Numbered from the stretch's first letter, positions 41,574 to 50,820 are shown. The stretch is DNA of 64,000 bases from Streptomyces althioticus (GCA_014649355.1 BMSW01000023.1:27290-91289); one strand, 5' to 3'. The notes: generated by a model from the sequence alone, not told the origin. Translations and numbers: made by a program.

Positions 41574-43465
41574 GCTGCCTCCACGTCGCGTGCGGACCCG
41601 GGGCCGTCGGCGGACGGCGCGTCGGGCAGGACCACCGGGGCGTCCGTCGCGGTGACGTCGAACATCGTCGCGGGGACGTCCGGCGCGGCCGTCAGGAGGG
41701 TGCCGAGCTCCTCGTACACCCGCGTGGCCTCGGCCGGCGCGGCGTCCAGGCCTTCGAGCACCACGGCCAGGCAGCCGCGCAGCCACAGAGCGTCCCTGCC
41801 CCACGGCCCGTCGCGCAGATCCGGCCGGGCCCGGTGCAGCGCGAGGGCGGCGGCGCCCGCGAAGCACCACTCGTAGCGCTCGGCGAGCCGCATCGCGGCG
41901 GTGCTCGGTGCGCCGCCGGTGGGACGCAGCGCACCGATGTCGCGGCCCAGCCGTTCCCAGGCCGCGATCAGAGCGCGGGCCATGGCCGTGGCGGCCGGCT
42001 CCCGGTCCTCCGCGGCGAGTTCGGCCACCAGGCCGGGCAGGGCGCCGAGCAGGGCGTCGCGCGGAGCCATCAGGCGGAGGCGGTCCGTGTCGAGCGGGTC
42101 GAGCGGATGGTCCGCGCGCAGCCAGTGCGCCGGGGATGGGGCACCGGACGGGTCCGGCCGGCGACCGGGGCGCAGCACGGGTAGCACGGCGGCGAGGCCG
42201 GCCCGGTTGACCCACGTACTGCCGTCGAAGAGCGGGACGACCTGATGGTCACGCTCCAGCTTGGCGAAGGCCCCGTATCCCTCGACTCCGGTGAGAAACC
42301 CGCGGGCGCCCAACAGGTCACCGATGAGCCGGAGTTGGGCTTGGATCTGGTTCGGCACGAACGCCTTGGCCACGGCGGAGACGACGCTCAGCTGCTCCGG
42401 GGTCTGATGGGCCGCCCGCGCGGCGGTGTGCGCGACGGTCTCGGCGAGGAACTGCCGGGCCACGGCGCGGCCCGCGGCGTCGCGTGCGTGCGGCAGATCG
42501 GCCAGCAAGCGCCCGTACAGGCGTCGTTCACCGAGGAAGCGGCGCAGGAGCGCGAGGGCGTGATCGCCGGCGCCCAGGGACAGCGAAGTACACACGATGC
42601 GGGTCAACTGCAGCGATTTCAGGACGAGTTCGATACCGCCGCCGACCTTGCCGACCAGGGCGTGGGCGGGCACCCTCGCCCCGTCGAACTCCAGGCCGCT
42701 GATGTCGGCGCCCCGGATGCCGTGCGTGGGCATCTTGGGCAGCGGACGCACCGTCCCGGCAGGGGTGGCGCGCTTGTCGATCAGGAAGAGGCTGAACCCG
42801 CGTGAGCCACCGCCCGGTTCGGTGCGGGCGAGGACGCACATCAGGTTGCCCCGGGTGGCGTTGTTCACCGGCCACTTGCGGCCGCTCAGGCGCCAGCCCG
42901 AGCCGTGCCGGGTGGCGGTGAGGGAACCGGCGAGCAGGTCGCTGCCGCCGCCGGGCTCGGTCAGGCCCCAGGCCACCGGCTCGCCCGCGAGGACCTGCCG
43001 GGCCAGCAGGTGGGCGGGGCCGTCCTCGCCGGCCGCCCAGACGCAGACCCCGCCGAGGAAGGTCTTGCCGTGCGCCACGGCCACCGTCAGATCGCGGGCG
43101 GCGATCCGGCGCAGCAGGGCGACGAACTCGTCGAGCCGCTCCTGCCGGCCGCCGTAGCGCGTCGGGACGTAGAACTCCGGGAGTCCCCAGGCGTCGAGCG
43201 CGGCGCACGCCTCGGCCGGGAAGGCCTCCTTCTCCTCGTGCGCGGCGAGCAGCTCGGGGTCGAAGGGGCCACCGCTTTGTGACCACTCCCGCAGGCGGGC
43301 CTCCAGACCGGCGGCAGTCGGCCGTGCGGCGGGTGCGGTGACCGTGGTCAGGTGTGCGGACGGCCCCGGCCCGGCGGCGGACGGCCCCAGCCCGGTGGCG
43401 GTCGGGCGTGCTGCGGATGCGCCGGGCTCGGGCGCGGGCTTCGCTACTCCCCCGGGCGCCGTCAT
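41570..43465 (-). CDS. Acyl-CoA dehydrogenase-like flavoprotein 2
   Basis: A 631-residue acyl-CoA dehydrogenase family protein. After a Pro/Ala-rich repetitive N-terminal stretch (residues 10-45, PTATGLGPSAAGPGPSA) come LPEFYVPTRYGGRQERLDEF, AWGLTEPGGGSDLLAGSL, LSGRKWPVNNATRGNLMCVL (FAD/substrate strands) and VGGGIELVLKSLQLTRIVCT. It keeps a longer match to the canonical TEPGxGSD motif than its neighbour, so it may be the more canonical of the pair. The ATG overlaps the FAAL stop by 4 nt. Likely acts on the ACP-bound chain. Confidence 0.85.
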   Translation of the reverse strand: MTAPGGVAKPAPEPGASAARPTATGLGPSAAGPGPSAHLTTVTAPAARPTAAGLEARLREWSQSGGPFDPELLAAHEEKEAFPAEACAALDAWGLPEFYVPTRYGGRQERLDEFVALLRRIAARDLTVAVAHGKTFLGGVCVWAAGEDGPAHLLARQVLAGEPVAWGLTEPGGGSDLLAGSLTATRHGSGWRLSGRKWPVNNATRGNLMCVLARTEPGGGSRGFSLFLIDKRATPAGTVRPLPKMPTHGIRGADISGLEFDGARVPAHALVGKVGGGIELVLKSLQLTRIVCTSLSLGAGDHALALLRRFLGERRLYGRLLADLPHARDAAGRAVARQFLAETVAHTAARAAHQTPEQLSVVSAVAKAFVPNQIQAQLRLIGDLLGARGFLTGVEGYGAFAKLERDHQVVPLFDGSTWVNRAGLAAVLPVLRPGRRPDPSGAPSPAHWLRADHPLDPLDTDRLRLMAPRDALLGALPGLVAELAAEDREPAATAMARALIAAWERLGRDIGALRPTGGAPSTAAMRLAERYEWCFAGAAALALHRARPDLRDGPWGRDALWLRGCLAVVLEGLDAAPAEATRVYEELGTLLTAAPDVPATMFDVTATDAPVVLPDAPSADGPGSARDVEAA

Positions 43466-45240
43466 CCGCGGTCTCCCGCCGGTATCGCGACGGGCTTGCC
43501 GGCCGCCGTGTAGCCGTCGGCCCACAGCGGCTCCAGCTCACCGTTGGCGTACAAGGTGCGCATGGTGCCGCGCTGGATCTTGCCGCTGGTGGTGCGGCGG
43601 ACGGCACCGCGGCGCATCAGCAGCACGGCGTCGGCGCGCAGGCCGAACTCGCGGGCCACGGTGGCCCGCATGCTCGCCGCGAGGCGGACCAGCTCCTCGT
43701 TCTGCGCGCGGCGGCGGACCTCGTGGATGACCACGAGCCGGCCGTCGGTGTCATCGGCTCCGGAGGCGACGGAGACGACCGAGCCGACCGTGTCGCGCAG
43801 CTCCTCGTGCTGTCGGCGCAGTTCGTGCTCGATGTCGTGCGGGTAGATGTTCCGACCGCGGACGATCATCATCTCCTTGATGCGGCCGGTGACGTAGATC
43901 TCGCCGTCCAGCAGGGCGCCGAGGTCCCCGGTGCGCAGCCAGCCCCCTGCGTCACCGGGCTCGCCGGCCACCCGGTTGCCGAACGTGGCCTCGGTGGCCG
44001 CGGGGTTGCGCCAGTAGCCGCCGACCACGAGCTCACCGCGCAGCCAGATCTCGCCCACCGAGCCCTCCGGCAGGGCCTCGCCGGTGGCCGGATCGACGAT
44101 GCGGGCCTCCAGGTGACGCGGCTCGCCACAGCTGACGAGGGTCCGTCCCGCGCCGTCGGCCGCCGGTTCGACATGGCCCGCCTCCAGCGCGCCGGAGTCG
44201 ACGGTGAGGACGCGCGGGACGCGGCCCGACGTGGTCGAGATCATCAGGGTGGTCTCCGCCATGCCGTAACAGGGCGTGAGCTGTTCGGGACGGATACCGG
44301 CGGGCGCGAACCGCTCCGCGAACTCCGCCAGGACACTGGCCTTGACCGGTTCCGAACCGCTGATGGTCTGCGTCCAGCGGGACAGGTCGAGGTCGGCGAT
44401 GGAGTCCTCGGGCACCCGGGTCAGGCACAGCTCGTACGCGAAGTTCGGTGCGGCGGAGAGGCCGATGTCGAAGTGGTCGACGAGTTCCAGCCAGGCGCGC
44501 GGGCGGCGCAGGAAGGCCGCCGGGGTCATCAGGGCGATGCCGCGGCCCGCGAGCAGCGGGGTCAGGATGTGCCCCATCAGGCCCATGTCGTGGTAGTTGG
44601 GGATCCAGCCGCCGTAGCGCTGGCCCTCGCGCACCGGCAGATACGTGTCGATCGCGTGCGCGTTGAGCAGCAGGTTGCGCTGGGTCACCTGGACCCCCTT
44701 GGGATCGCTGGTGGAGCCCGAGGTGTACTGGAGCAGCGCCAGGTCGTGGGGGTGCGCGGCGTGCGGCGTGAACGGCTCGGTGAGCGGCTCGGGGTCGACG
44801 TCGGGGATCAGCACGGGGACGTCGAGGTCCTCCGTCTCGGCCCAGGTCAGCACGTCGTTCAGGTCGTCGGGCCCGGTGAGCACCACGCCGATCTCGGCGT
44901 CGCGCGCGATGCCGCTCACCCGGCGCTGGTCCTGCTTGTAGCGGCCGGGCATCGACGACGGGACCGGTACGAGGCCCGCGTAGAAACAACCGAGGATGGC
45001 GACGACGAACTCGGCGGAGTTCGGGAGCAGGAGCAGCGCGCGGTCGCCGGACCGGCAGCTGCGCAGCAGGTCGACGGCGCAGCTGCGGGCGGCGCGGTCG
45101 AGCTGGTCGTAGGTCACCCACTGGGCGGTGGAAGGATCGGAGGGGTCGGGCACGATCGCGACGGCGCGGTAGTCACCGCGTGTGCGCGCGTGCTCGGTGA
45201 AGATCTCGACGACGTTCGAGGCGCCGGTCAGGTCAGCCAT
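43462..45240 (-). CDS. Fatty acyl-AMP ligase (lipid starter activation)
   Basis: A 592-residue adenylate-forming enzyme. Motifs: LALLQYTSGSTSDPKGVQVT (phosphate-binding), WIPNYHDMGLMGHIL and CYGMAETTLMISTT typical of FAAL rather than acyl-CoA ligases, GGWLRTGDLGALLDGEIYVTGR, and RRTTSGKIQR near the C-terminus with the catalytic Lys. The FAAL-specific insertion that disfavours CoA could not be confirmed by eye. It should load a fatty acid on the ACP encoded downstream, as in daptomycin-type clusters. Second gene of the operon, 60 nt after the thioesterase. Confidence 0.9.
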   Translation of the reverse strand: MADLTGASNVVEIFTEHARTRGDYRAVAIVPDPSDPSTAQWVTYDQLDRAARSCAVDLLRSCRSGDRALLLLPNSAEFVVAILGCFYAGLVPVPSSMPGRYKQDQRRVSGIARDAEIGVVLTGPDDLNDVLTWAETEDLDVPVLIPDVDPEPLTEPFTPHAAHPHDLALLQYTSGSTSDPKGVQVTQRNLLLNAHAIDTYLPVREGQRYGGWIPNYHDMGLMGHILTPLLAGRGIALMTPAAFLRRPRAWLELVDHFDIGLSAAPNFAYELCLTRVPEDSIADLDLSRWTQTISGSEPVKASVLAEFAERFAPAGIRPEQLTPCYGMAETTLMISTTSGRVPRVLTVDSGALEAGHVEPAADGAGRTLVSCGEPRHLEARIVDPATGEALPEGSVGEIWLRGELVVGGYWRNPAATEATFGNRVAGEPGDAGGWLRTGDLGALLDGEIYVTGRIKEMMIVRGRNIYPHDIEHELRRQHEELRDTVGSVVSVASGADDTDGRLVVIHEVRRRAQNEELVRLAASMRATVAREFGLRADAVLLMRRGAVRRTTSGKIQRGTMRTLYANGELEPLWADGYTAAGKPVAIPAGDRG

Positions 45241-45300
45241 ACTGCGCGTACTCCTGTGGTCGTGGGGTCTGTGCGACGCGATCGGCGCCGGGACGCGCGG

Positions 45301-46062
45301 TCAGAGACGGCGGCCCGGGAGCCAGGGGGTGAGCTGGTCGAGCACCGGCTGCTCGTCATCGAGGTAGAAGTGGCCGCCGGGCAGCACACGGGTGCCGAAC
45401 GCGCCGCCCGCGCAGGCCCGCCACCGGGAGAGTTCCTCGGGTGAGACGTCCGGGTCCTCGCTGCCGCCGAGGACGAGCAGGGGCGCGCGCACCGGGACCG
45501 GGGGGGTGCGGAGGTAGCCGGCCACGACGCCGAAGTCGGCGCGGATGGAGGGCAGGACGAGTTCGAGCAGTTCGGGAGAGTCGAGCAGATCGGCGAAGTC
45601 GGCGTTGAGGCGGCGCAGTTCCTCGATCAGGCCCGCGTCGTCCAGGGCGTGCCGGTCGTGGTTCTCGCGCTCGTGCGGGGCACGGGACCCGGAGACGGCG
45701 AGCAGGTCGATGACCTGTCCGTGGCGGTGTTCGAGTTCGAGGGTGACCTCGTACGCGACGACGGCGCCCATGCTGTGGCCGAACAGGGCGAGGGGCTCGC
45801 CGAGGAAGGGCTCCAGGGCATCGGCGATCGGACCGATCAGGTCGTCCATGGAGTGGGGGGCGGGATCGCTGAGCCGGTCCTGCCGGCCGGGGTACTGCAC
45901 GCCATGCACCTCGACATCGGCGGGCAGGCCCGCGGGCCAGGTGCGGTACGCCTGCGCGGTGCCGCCGGCGTGCGGGGCGCACACGAGCCGGCACCGGGGC
46001 CTCGCCACACGGCGGAATGTCCTGAGCCACCGTGATTGCGTGTGCAGATCCTCAACGGTCAC
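45301..46062 (-). CDS. Type II thioesterase
   Basis: A 253-residue alpha/beta hydrolase that frees NRPS carriers from wrong or stalled acyl groups. It has RLVCAPHAGGTAQAYRTWPA near residue 25, LALFGHSMGAVVAYEVTLEL with nucleophile Ser in GHSMG, GGSEDPDVSPEEL with the acidic residue, and LPGGHFYLDDEQP with the catalytic His. The GTG at 46062 is chosen because GGGAGG lies 8 nt before it; a longer reading from 46101 lacks such a site. It is the first gene behind the SARP-type repeat at 46111-46127. Confidence 0.9.
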   Translation of the reverse strand: MTVEDLHTQSRWLRTFRRVARPRCRLVCAPHAGGTAQAYRTWPAGLPADVEVHGVQYPGRQDRLSDPAPHSMDDLIGPIADALEPFLGEPLALFGHSMGAVVAYEVTLELEHRHGQVIDLLAVSGSRAPHERENHDRHALDDAGLIEELRRLNADFADLLDSPELLELVLPSIRADFGVVAGYLRTPPVPVRAPLLVLGGSEDPDVSPEELSRWRACAGGAFGTRVLPGGHFYLDDEQPVLDQLTPWLPGRRL

Positions 46063-46110
46063 TGTCTTCGCCTCCCATCGCGCTTGCGCCGACCAGCACA
46101 TCCAGCGGTG

Positions 46111-46127
46111 CTATCCGGGCTCTATAA
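46111..46127 (-). promoter_or_regulatory. SARP-type direct repeat before lipid-starter operon
   Basis: On the minus strand TTATAG (46127-46122) and GGATAG (46116-46111) are spaced at 11 bp and end 49 nt before the thioesterase GTG. It should control thioesterase-FAAL-dehydrogenases-ACP. Confidence 0.6.
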
Positions 46128-46209
46128 CCGGGGGGCCGGAAAGGAGTTGAGGTGGCGGAGGCGGGGGGCGGGGCCGAGGGGGCGGGACGGGCGGGGCCGG
46201 GCGCGCAAA

Positions 46210-46243
46210 GGCGGCGGCCCCGGGGGTTCCCGGGGCCGCCGCC
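46210..46243. terminator. Hairpin terminator after ABC permease operon
   Basis: Perfect 15-nt arms (46210-46224 and 46229-46243) with a 4-nt loop lie past the 3' end of the minus-strand permease gene and before the thioesterase promoter, separating the two units. Confidence 0.8.
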
Positions 46244-46297
46244 TGCGTGTCCGTCCTCGTTCCGGCCTCTCCTCCTGCCTCTCGTCTCCCCTGCGCC

Positions 46298-48700
46298 TTA
46301 CGCCGCCTGCCGCTTGAGCGTCTTCGACGTGACCGCGATCCCCGCGAGCACCGCCGCCGCCAGCGTGCCGATGACGGCGGTGACGATGACGCCGGAGTTC
46401 AGGTGCAGGCCCACGTCCGAGGAGGTGGCCTCGGACAGGCCCGCCGCCATGCCGGCCAGCGGGGGCAGCGTGACCAGGACACCGAGGGCGGCGCCTACGG
46501 CGACGACCAGGGTGGTCTCGCCTGCCGAGGTGAACAGGAGCTGGCGGACGGTGCCACCGGCCGACTTCATCACCCCGAAGTCGCGGCGCCGGCCGTGGGC
46601 CGCCATGGCCATGCTGTTGGCGACGGCGATCACGCTGTACCCGACGGCGATGACGATCAGCATCATGGCGAGGGAATCGGTGAGCTTGGCGTCGGTGTTG
46701 TAGTCGGCCAGGGCGAACTCGACGGCGTCGTGCAGCGCCACTCCGGGCACCGCGTCCGAGGCCTTGGCGCCGGCGGGCACGAAGATGTCGTCGGTGAGGG
46801 CGGCCGGGTCGTGGGCGCGGACCAGGTCACGGGCGACCACGAAGTCACCGCGGGCGGGGTCGTCGGGCAGCACCTCGGCGACGGTGAGCGTGACGGTGGC
46901 GCCGTCCGCGAACCGGACCGGGACGTCCTGGCCCTGCTTCAGGCCCAGCTCACCGGCCATCTTCTCGCCGAGGACGGCCTGTCCCGGCTTGTTCCACTTC
47001 GGGTCCCGGCTGCCCAGGACGTCCAGGACGGTGGCCGCGCCGGCGGTCTCGGCGTCCCGCGCCTTCTCCGTCTCGACGAACGCACGGGTCGGCAGGGCGG
47101 CCTTGCCGACCGGGTTGGCGGCGACGACCTCGTCGGTGTTGCCCGGGGTGCCGTCCGGCGTGACGATCGTCTGGCCCGCGACCTTCAGCGCCTCGCCGGC
47201 CGGGTAGGCGACCCGCATCGTCTCGACCATGCCGCTGAGCAGCACCGCGAAGCCGACGGCGGCGATCACCGGGGCCACCAGGGAGGCTGCGCGTCGCGGG
47301 TTGGCGACCAGCTCGGCCCGGACCAGGACCGGGGCGGCCTTGCCGCCGCGCTGGAACGGGGCGGTCAGGATCCGGCCGACGGGCGCGACGAACACGGGAG
47401 CCAGCAGGGCCGCCGCGACGATCAGCGTCATGGTGGCGAAGATCGCCATGTTGATGCGGTCGTCGGCGGTGGAGGTGGCGGTGCCGACGGCGAGCAGGAC
47501 ACCGGCGCCGAGGACGGACAGACCGGCGATCCAACGACCGCGCCCCATGCCCTTGTTGGCCGAGCGGCTGTCGAGCAGCGCCTCGATCGGGGCGACCTTG
47601 GCGGCCTTGCGGCCGGCGCTCCAGGCGCCGATCACGCTGACGCCGACACCGATCGCGGAGGCCACCAGCAGCGGCCAGGCGGCGATGGTGATCTGCATGC
47701 CGGGCGGGGTGACGTCCAGGCCCTTGAGGATCGACAGCAGCAGCGGCGTCGCGGCCACACCGGCCACGCAGCCCACGACCGAGCCGGCCAGGCCGACCAC
47801 GGCGGCCTCACCGAGGATCATCCGGCGGATCTGCTTCGGCGAGGCGCCGATGGTGCGCAGGAGACCGATCTCGCGGCGGCGCATCCCGGTCGACAGGACC
47901 AGCATCGAGGCCACCACGAACACCGTGGTGAACAGGCCCAGGATGGCCATGGCGCTGATCAGCTGGACGCCGAGGAAGCGCTTGTGCTCGATGTACTCGG
48001 GCTGCAGCTCGGCCCGTCCGTCACCGGAGACCACGCTGCCGTGCTCGCCGACGACCTTCTTCGCCGCGGTGACGATCGCACCGGTATCGGCGCCCTTGTC
48101 GGGGATCAGGGCGATGGTGGCGACACCGGGCTGCTGCCGGGCGGCGAACTGCTCGCTGAAGTAGTAGCCGGGTCCGTCCACGGTGCCGACGACCTTGAAC
48201 TGCTCGCGGCCCTGCGTGACGTTGACGGTCAGCTCGCTGCCGACGGCCGCACCGAGGGCGCGGTCGACCACGACCTCGTCGGCCGCGGCCGGGGCCCGGC
48301 CGGAGACCAGCTCGTACGGCGCCATCCGCGCGCTGGAGAAGCCGTGCCCGGCCTCCAGGGCGCCCTCGTCGGTGACGGGCTTGCCGTCCTTGATCGCCTG
48401 GGCGTAGAAGGAGTGGTCCACCACCGCGTCGGCGACGCCCGGGACCTTCTCCAGACCGGAGACCAGTGGCTCGGCCTCGGACGTGCTCCAGGGCATCCGG
48501 TCCTTGGGGCTGCCGTCGGCGTCGACGGCCTGCGGCGGCAGGGCGAGGGCCGCGGTGCCCTGGTAGCGCGGCTGGACCTTGGCCTTGGCGGAGTCGTAGA
48601 TCACCAGCGTGGTGGTGATCAGGGCCACGCCGACCAGGACGGCGACGAAGGCACCGAGGAAACCGGACCAGCGTTCACGGACGTTCGCGAGGATCAGCAT
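46298..48700 (-). CDS. FtsX/MacB-type ABC transporter permease
   Basis: An 800-residue permease with one N-terminal helix, a large extracellular domain (about residues 40-240), then two FtsX core units. Marks are MLILANVRERWSGFLGAFVA at the start, LSTGMRRREIGLLRTIGASPKQIRRMILGEA near residue 280 (the coupling loop of FtsX proteins) and MAAHGRRRDFGVMKSAGGTVRQLL near the second unit. It pairs with the ATPase gene 5 nt upstream. Such exporters in lipopeptide clusters remove the product or protect the cell envelope from it. The divergent two-component genes probably control it. Confidence 0.9.
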   Translation of the reverse strand: MLILANVRERWSGFLGAFVAVLVGVALITTTLVIYDSAKAKVQPRYQGTAALALPPQAVDADGSPKDRMPWSTSEAEPLVSGLEKVPGVADAVVDHSFYAQAIKDGKPVTDEGALEAGHGFSSARMAPYELVSGRAPAAADEVVVDRALGAAVGSELTVNVTQGREQFKVVGTVDGPGYYFSEQFAARQQPGVATIALIPDKGADTGAIVTAAKKVVGEHGSVVSGDGRAELQPEYIEHKRFLGVQLISAMAILGLFTTVFVVASMLVLSTGMRRREIGLLRTIGASPKQIRRMILGEAAVVGLAGSVVGCVAGVAATPLLLSILKGLDVTPPGMQITIAAWPLLVASAIGVGVSVIGAWSAGRKAAKVAPIEALLDSRSANKGMGRGRWIAGLSVLGAGVLLAVGTATSTADDRINMAIFATMTLIVAAALLAPVFVAPVGRILTAPFQRGGKAAPVLVRAELVANPRRAASLVAPVIAAVGFAVLLSGMVETMRVAYPAGEALKVAGQTIVTPDGTPGNTDEVVAANPVGKAALPTRAFVETEKARDAETAGAATVLDVLGSRDPKWNKPGQAVLGEKMAGELGLKQGQDVPVRFADGATVTLTVAEVLPDDPARGDFVVARDLVRAHDPAALTDDIFVPAGAKASDAVPGVALHDAVEFALADYNTDAKLTDSLAMMLIVIAVGYSVIAVANSMAMAAHGRRRDFGVMKSAGGTVRQLLFTSAGETTLVVAVGAALGVLVTLPPLAGMAAGLSEATSSDVGLHLNSGVIVTAVIGTLAAAVLAGIAVTSKTLKRQAA

Positions 48701-48705
48701 GTCTC

Positions 48706-49476
48706 TCAGGCCTCCAGCCGGGCCATGTGGGTGGCGATCGCGGCGGCGTTGTTCACACCGGCCTGGCGGTCGAGCAGGATGCGGTCGGCGACACGGCCGT
48801 CCTTGAGGAAGACGACGACATCGGCGTGGGCCGCGGCCACCGGGTCGTGGGTGACCATCAGGGTGGTCTGGCCCTCCTGGTCCACCAGCATCCGCATCAT
48901 CCGCAGCACCTCGCGCGAGGTGACGGTGTCCAGGGCGCCGGTCGGCTCGTCCGCGAAGAGGACGTCGGGGCGGGTGACGAGGGCACGGGCGAGGGCGACG
49001 CGCTGCTGCTGGCCGCCGGACAGCTCACTGGGACGGTGTCCGGCGCGCTCGGCGAGTCCGACGGAGGCGAGCGCCTGCTCGACCTCCTCACGGCTGACCT
49101 TGCGGCCGGCGAACCGGGACGGGAGTTCCACGTTCTGCGCGGCCGTCAGGGACTCGACCAGGTTGAAGGCCTGGAACACGAACCCGACGTGCTTGCGGCG
49201 CAGTTCGGTGCGCTCCTTCTCGCTCTGCCGGCCGATGTCCTCGCCCGCGAGGATGATCTCGCCCTCGGAGGGCCGCTCGAGGCCGGCCGCGCACTGCAGC
49301 AGGGTCGACTTGCCGGAGCCGGAGGGACCCATGATCGCGGTGAAGGTGCCGCGGGGGAAGCCGAGGGAGACGCCGTCCAGAGCGGTCACCTGGCGCCCGC
49401 CGGTGCCGTGCACCTTGCGAAGGCCCTGGAGTTCGACCGCGTACTGTGTGGGGGTGATGTGGCTCGTCGTCGTCAT
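48706..49476 (-). CDS. ABC transporter ATP-binding protein (MacB/LolD type)
   Basis: A 256-residue ATPase: Walker A IMGPSGSGKSTLLQCAAGL near residue 48, Q-loop VGFVFQAFNLVESLTAAQNV, signature ELSGGQQQRVALARALV and Walker B VLFADEPTGALDTVTS. These are the standard marks of ATPases serving FtsX-type permeases. It would power the 800-residue permease encoded directly downstream. The gene is divergent from a histidine kinase gene, and the 117-nt gap carries nested CTCTAC/GTAGAG palindromes, suggesting induction by that two-component system when the envelope is stressed. Confidence 0.93.
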   Translation of the reverse strand: MTTTSHITPTQYAVELQGLRKVHGTGGRQVTALDGVSLGFPRGTFTAIMGPSGSGKSTLLQCAAGLERPSEGEIILAGEDIGRQSEKERTELRRKHVGFVFQAFNLVESLTAAQNVELPSRFAGRKVSREEVEQALASVGLAERAGHRPSELSGGQQQRVALARALVTRPDVLFADEPTGALDTVTSREVLRMMRMLVDQEGQTTLMVTHDPVAAAHADVVVFLKDGRVADRILLDRQAGVNNAAAIATHMARLEA

Positions 49477-49529
49477 GCGTCGATTCCACCGTGCGGGGGG
49501 TGGCCGGGGCACTGGCCTGCTCTCTACTC

Positions 49530-49586
49530 CTGAGGTAGAGCCAGCTCTACTTCGCCGGGCACGCGGAGACAGGGTAGAGGTCTCCT
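49530..49586. promoter_or_regulatory. Nested CTCTAC/GTAGAG palindromes between ABC and kinase genes
   Basis: Within the divergent gap, CTCTAC-N7-GTAGAG is immediately followed by CCAG-CTCTAC, so GTAGAG-CCAG-CTCTAC forms a second palindrome; another GTAGAG occurs about 30 nt on. Alternating half sites of this type suit a NarL/LuxR-type response regulator such as the one encoded at 50805. Confidence 0.55.
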
Positions 49587-49593
49587 GGGTACG

Positions 49594-50820
49594 TTGAAGC
49601 ACATGCAACCAACGACGGCCTGGCAGGCCATGGCTCAGCGTCCCCTGAGCTTTCTGACCTCCAGCTGGCCCTGGCGGTCCCTCGCCTATCTGAGCGGCGG
49701 CGTGCTGGTCGGTGCCGCGGCGGTCCTCGTCTTCGCGCTCGGCCTGGCCGCGGGCCTGATCCTGCTCGTCGTGCTGATCGGCGTGGCACCGCTGGTCGGG
49801 CTGGTCCTCGCCTCCACCGTGGTGGCCACGGTGGAGCGCCGGCGGCTGCGTCTGGTGGACCTCGACCGGCTGACCGACCCGCACCGCAGCCCGGACGCGC
49901 CGGGCCTGCGCGGCTGGGTGGCCACCCGGCTGAAGGAGCAGGCCACTTGGCGGGAGCTGGTGTTCACGCTGCTGTCGGCCGCGGCCCTGTGGTGGCTCGA
50001 CCTCCTGGTGCTCGGCTTCTCCTTCGGGGTGCCGGCCACGTTCATCGCCACGACCTCCGGCGAGACCTGGCCGTGGACGGTGTTCGCCGTGATAGTGCTG
50101 CTCTCCTCGCCCTACACGGTGACCTCGTGGGCCGGCGCCCGCGCCGCCATGGCCCGCACGTTCCTCGCCCCGCGGGACAAGGAGCTGGGCGAGGAGCTGC
50201 GCGAGGTGCGCGCTTCGCAGTCGCGCCTGCTGGACTCCTTCGACGCCGAGCGGGTGCGGATCGAGCGTGACCTGCACGACGGGGCCCAGCAGCACCTCGT
50301 GTCCCTGGGCATGACCCTGGGCCTCATGCGCCTGGAGGTCGAGGAGGGCTCCGCGCAGGACGAGCTGCTCACCCAGGCCGAGAACCAGCTCTCCACCGCG
50401 CACCAGGAGTTGCGTGCCCTGATCCGGGGCCTCAACCCGCCGGTCCTCGCCGACCACGGACTGGTCGCGGCGATCGAGGACTACGCGGGCCGCTTCCCGA
50501 TCCCGGTGACCGTGGACCTGAAGGTGCCCCAGCGGCTGCCCAGAAAACTCGAGACGACGATGTACTACTTGATCAACGAGGCCATGACCAATATCGCCAA
50601 GCACAGCGGCGCCACCACCGCGCACGTCCACGGCCGCTACCATTCCGACCTGTTCATCCTCGACATCACGGATGACGGCCGGGGCGGGCTGGACCCTGCG
50701 GGCAGCGGCGTGACCGGTCTCGCGGACCGGGTCGCCGCTCTCGACGGCCGGATGCGTGTGTCGAGTCCGGTCGGTGGTCCCACCCTGGTGCACGTGGAGG
50801 TCCCGTGTCGCTTCGCCTGA
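49594..50820 (+). CDS. Two-component sensor histidine kinase (NarL group)
   Basis: A 408-residue kinase with four hydrophobic segments in the first 170 residues (two pairs), then HisKA_3 with RVRIERDLHDGAQQHLVSLG, the phospho-His in DLHDGAQQ near residue 228, and a HATPase with YLINEAMTNIAKHSGATTAH and ITDDGRGGLD. The short extracellular loops suggest sensing within the membrane, as in cell-envelope stress kinases beside ABC exporters. An alternative ATG lies 9 nt downstream. Its stop overlaps the response-regulator gene by 16 nt. Confidence 0.9.
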   Translation: MKHMQPTTAWQAMAQRPLSFLTSSWPWRSLAYLSGGVLVGAAAVLVFALGLAAGLILLVVLIGVAPLVGLVLASTVVATVERRRLRLVDLDRLTDPHRSPDAPGLRGWVATRLKEQATWRELVFTLLSAAALWWLDLLVLGFSFGVPATFIATTSGETWPWTVFAVIVLLSSPYTVTSWAGARAAMARTFLAPRDKELGEELREVRASQSRLLDSFDAERVRIERDLHDGAQQHLVSLGMTLGLMRLEVEEGSAQDELLTQAENQLSTAHQELRALIRGLNPPVLADHGLVAAIEDYAGRFPIPVTVDLKVPQRLPRKLETTMYYLINEAMTNIAKHSGATTAHVHGRYHSDLFILDITDDGRGGLDPAGSGVTGLADRVAALDGRMRVSSPVGGPTLVHVEVPCRFA

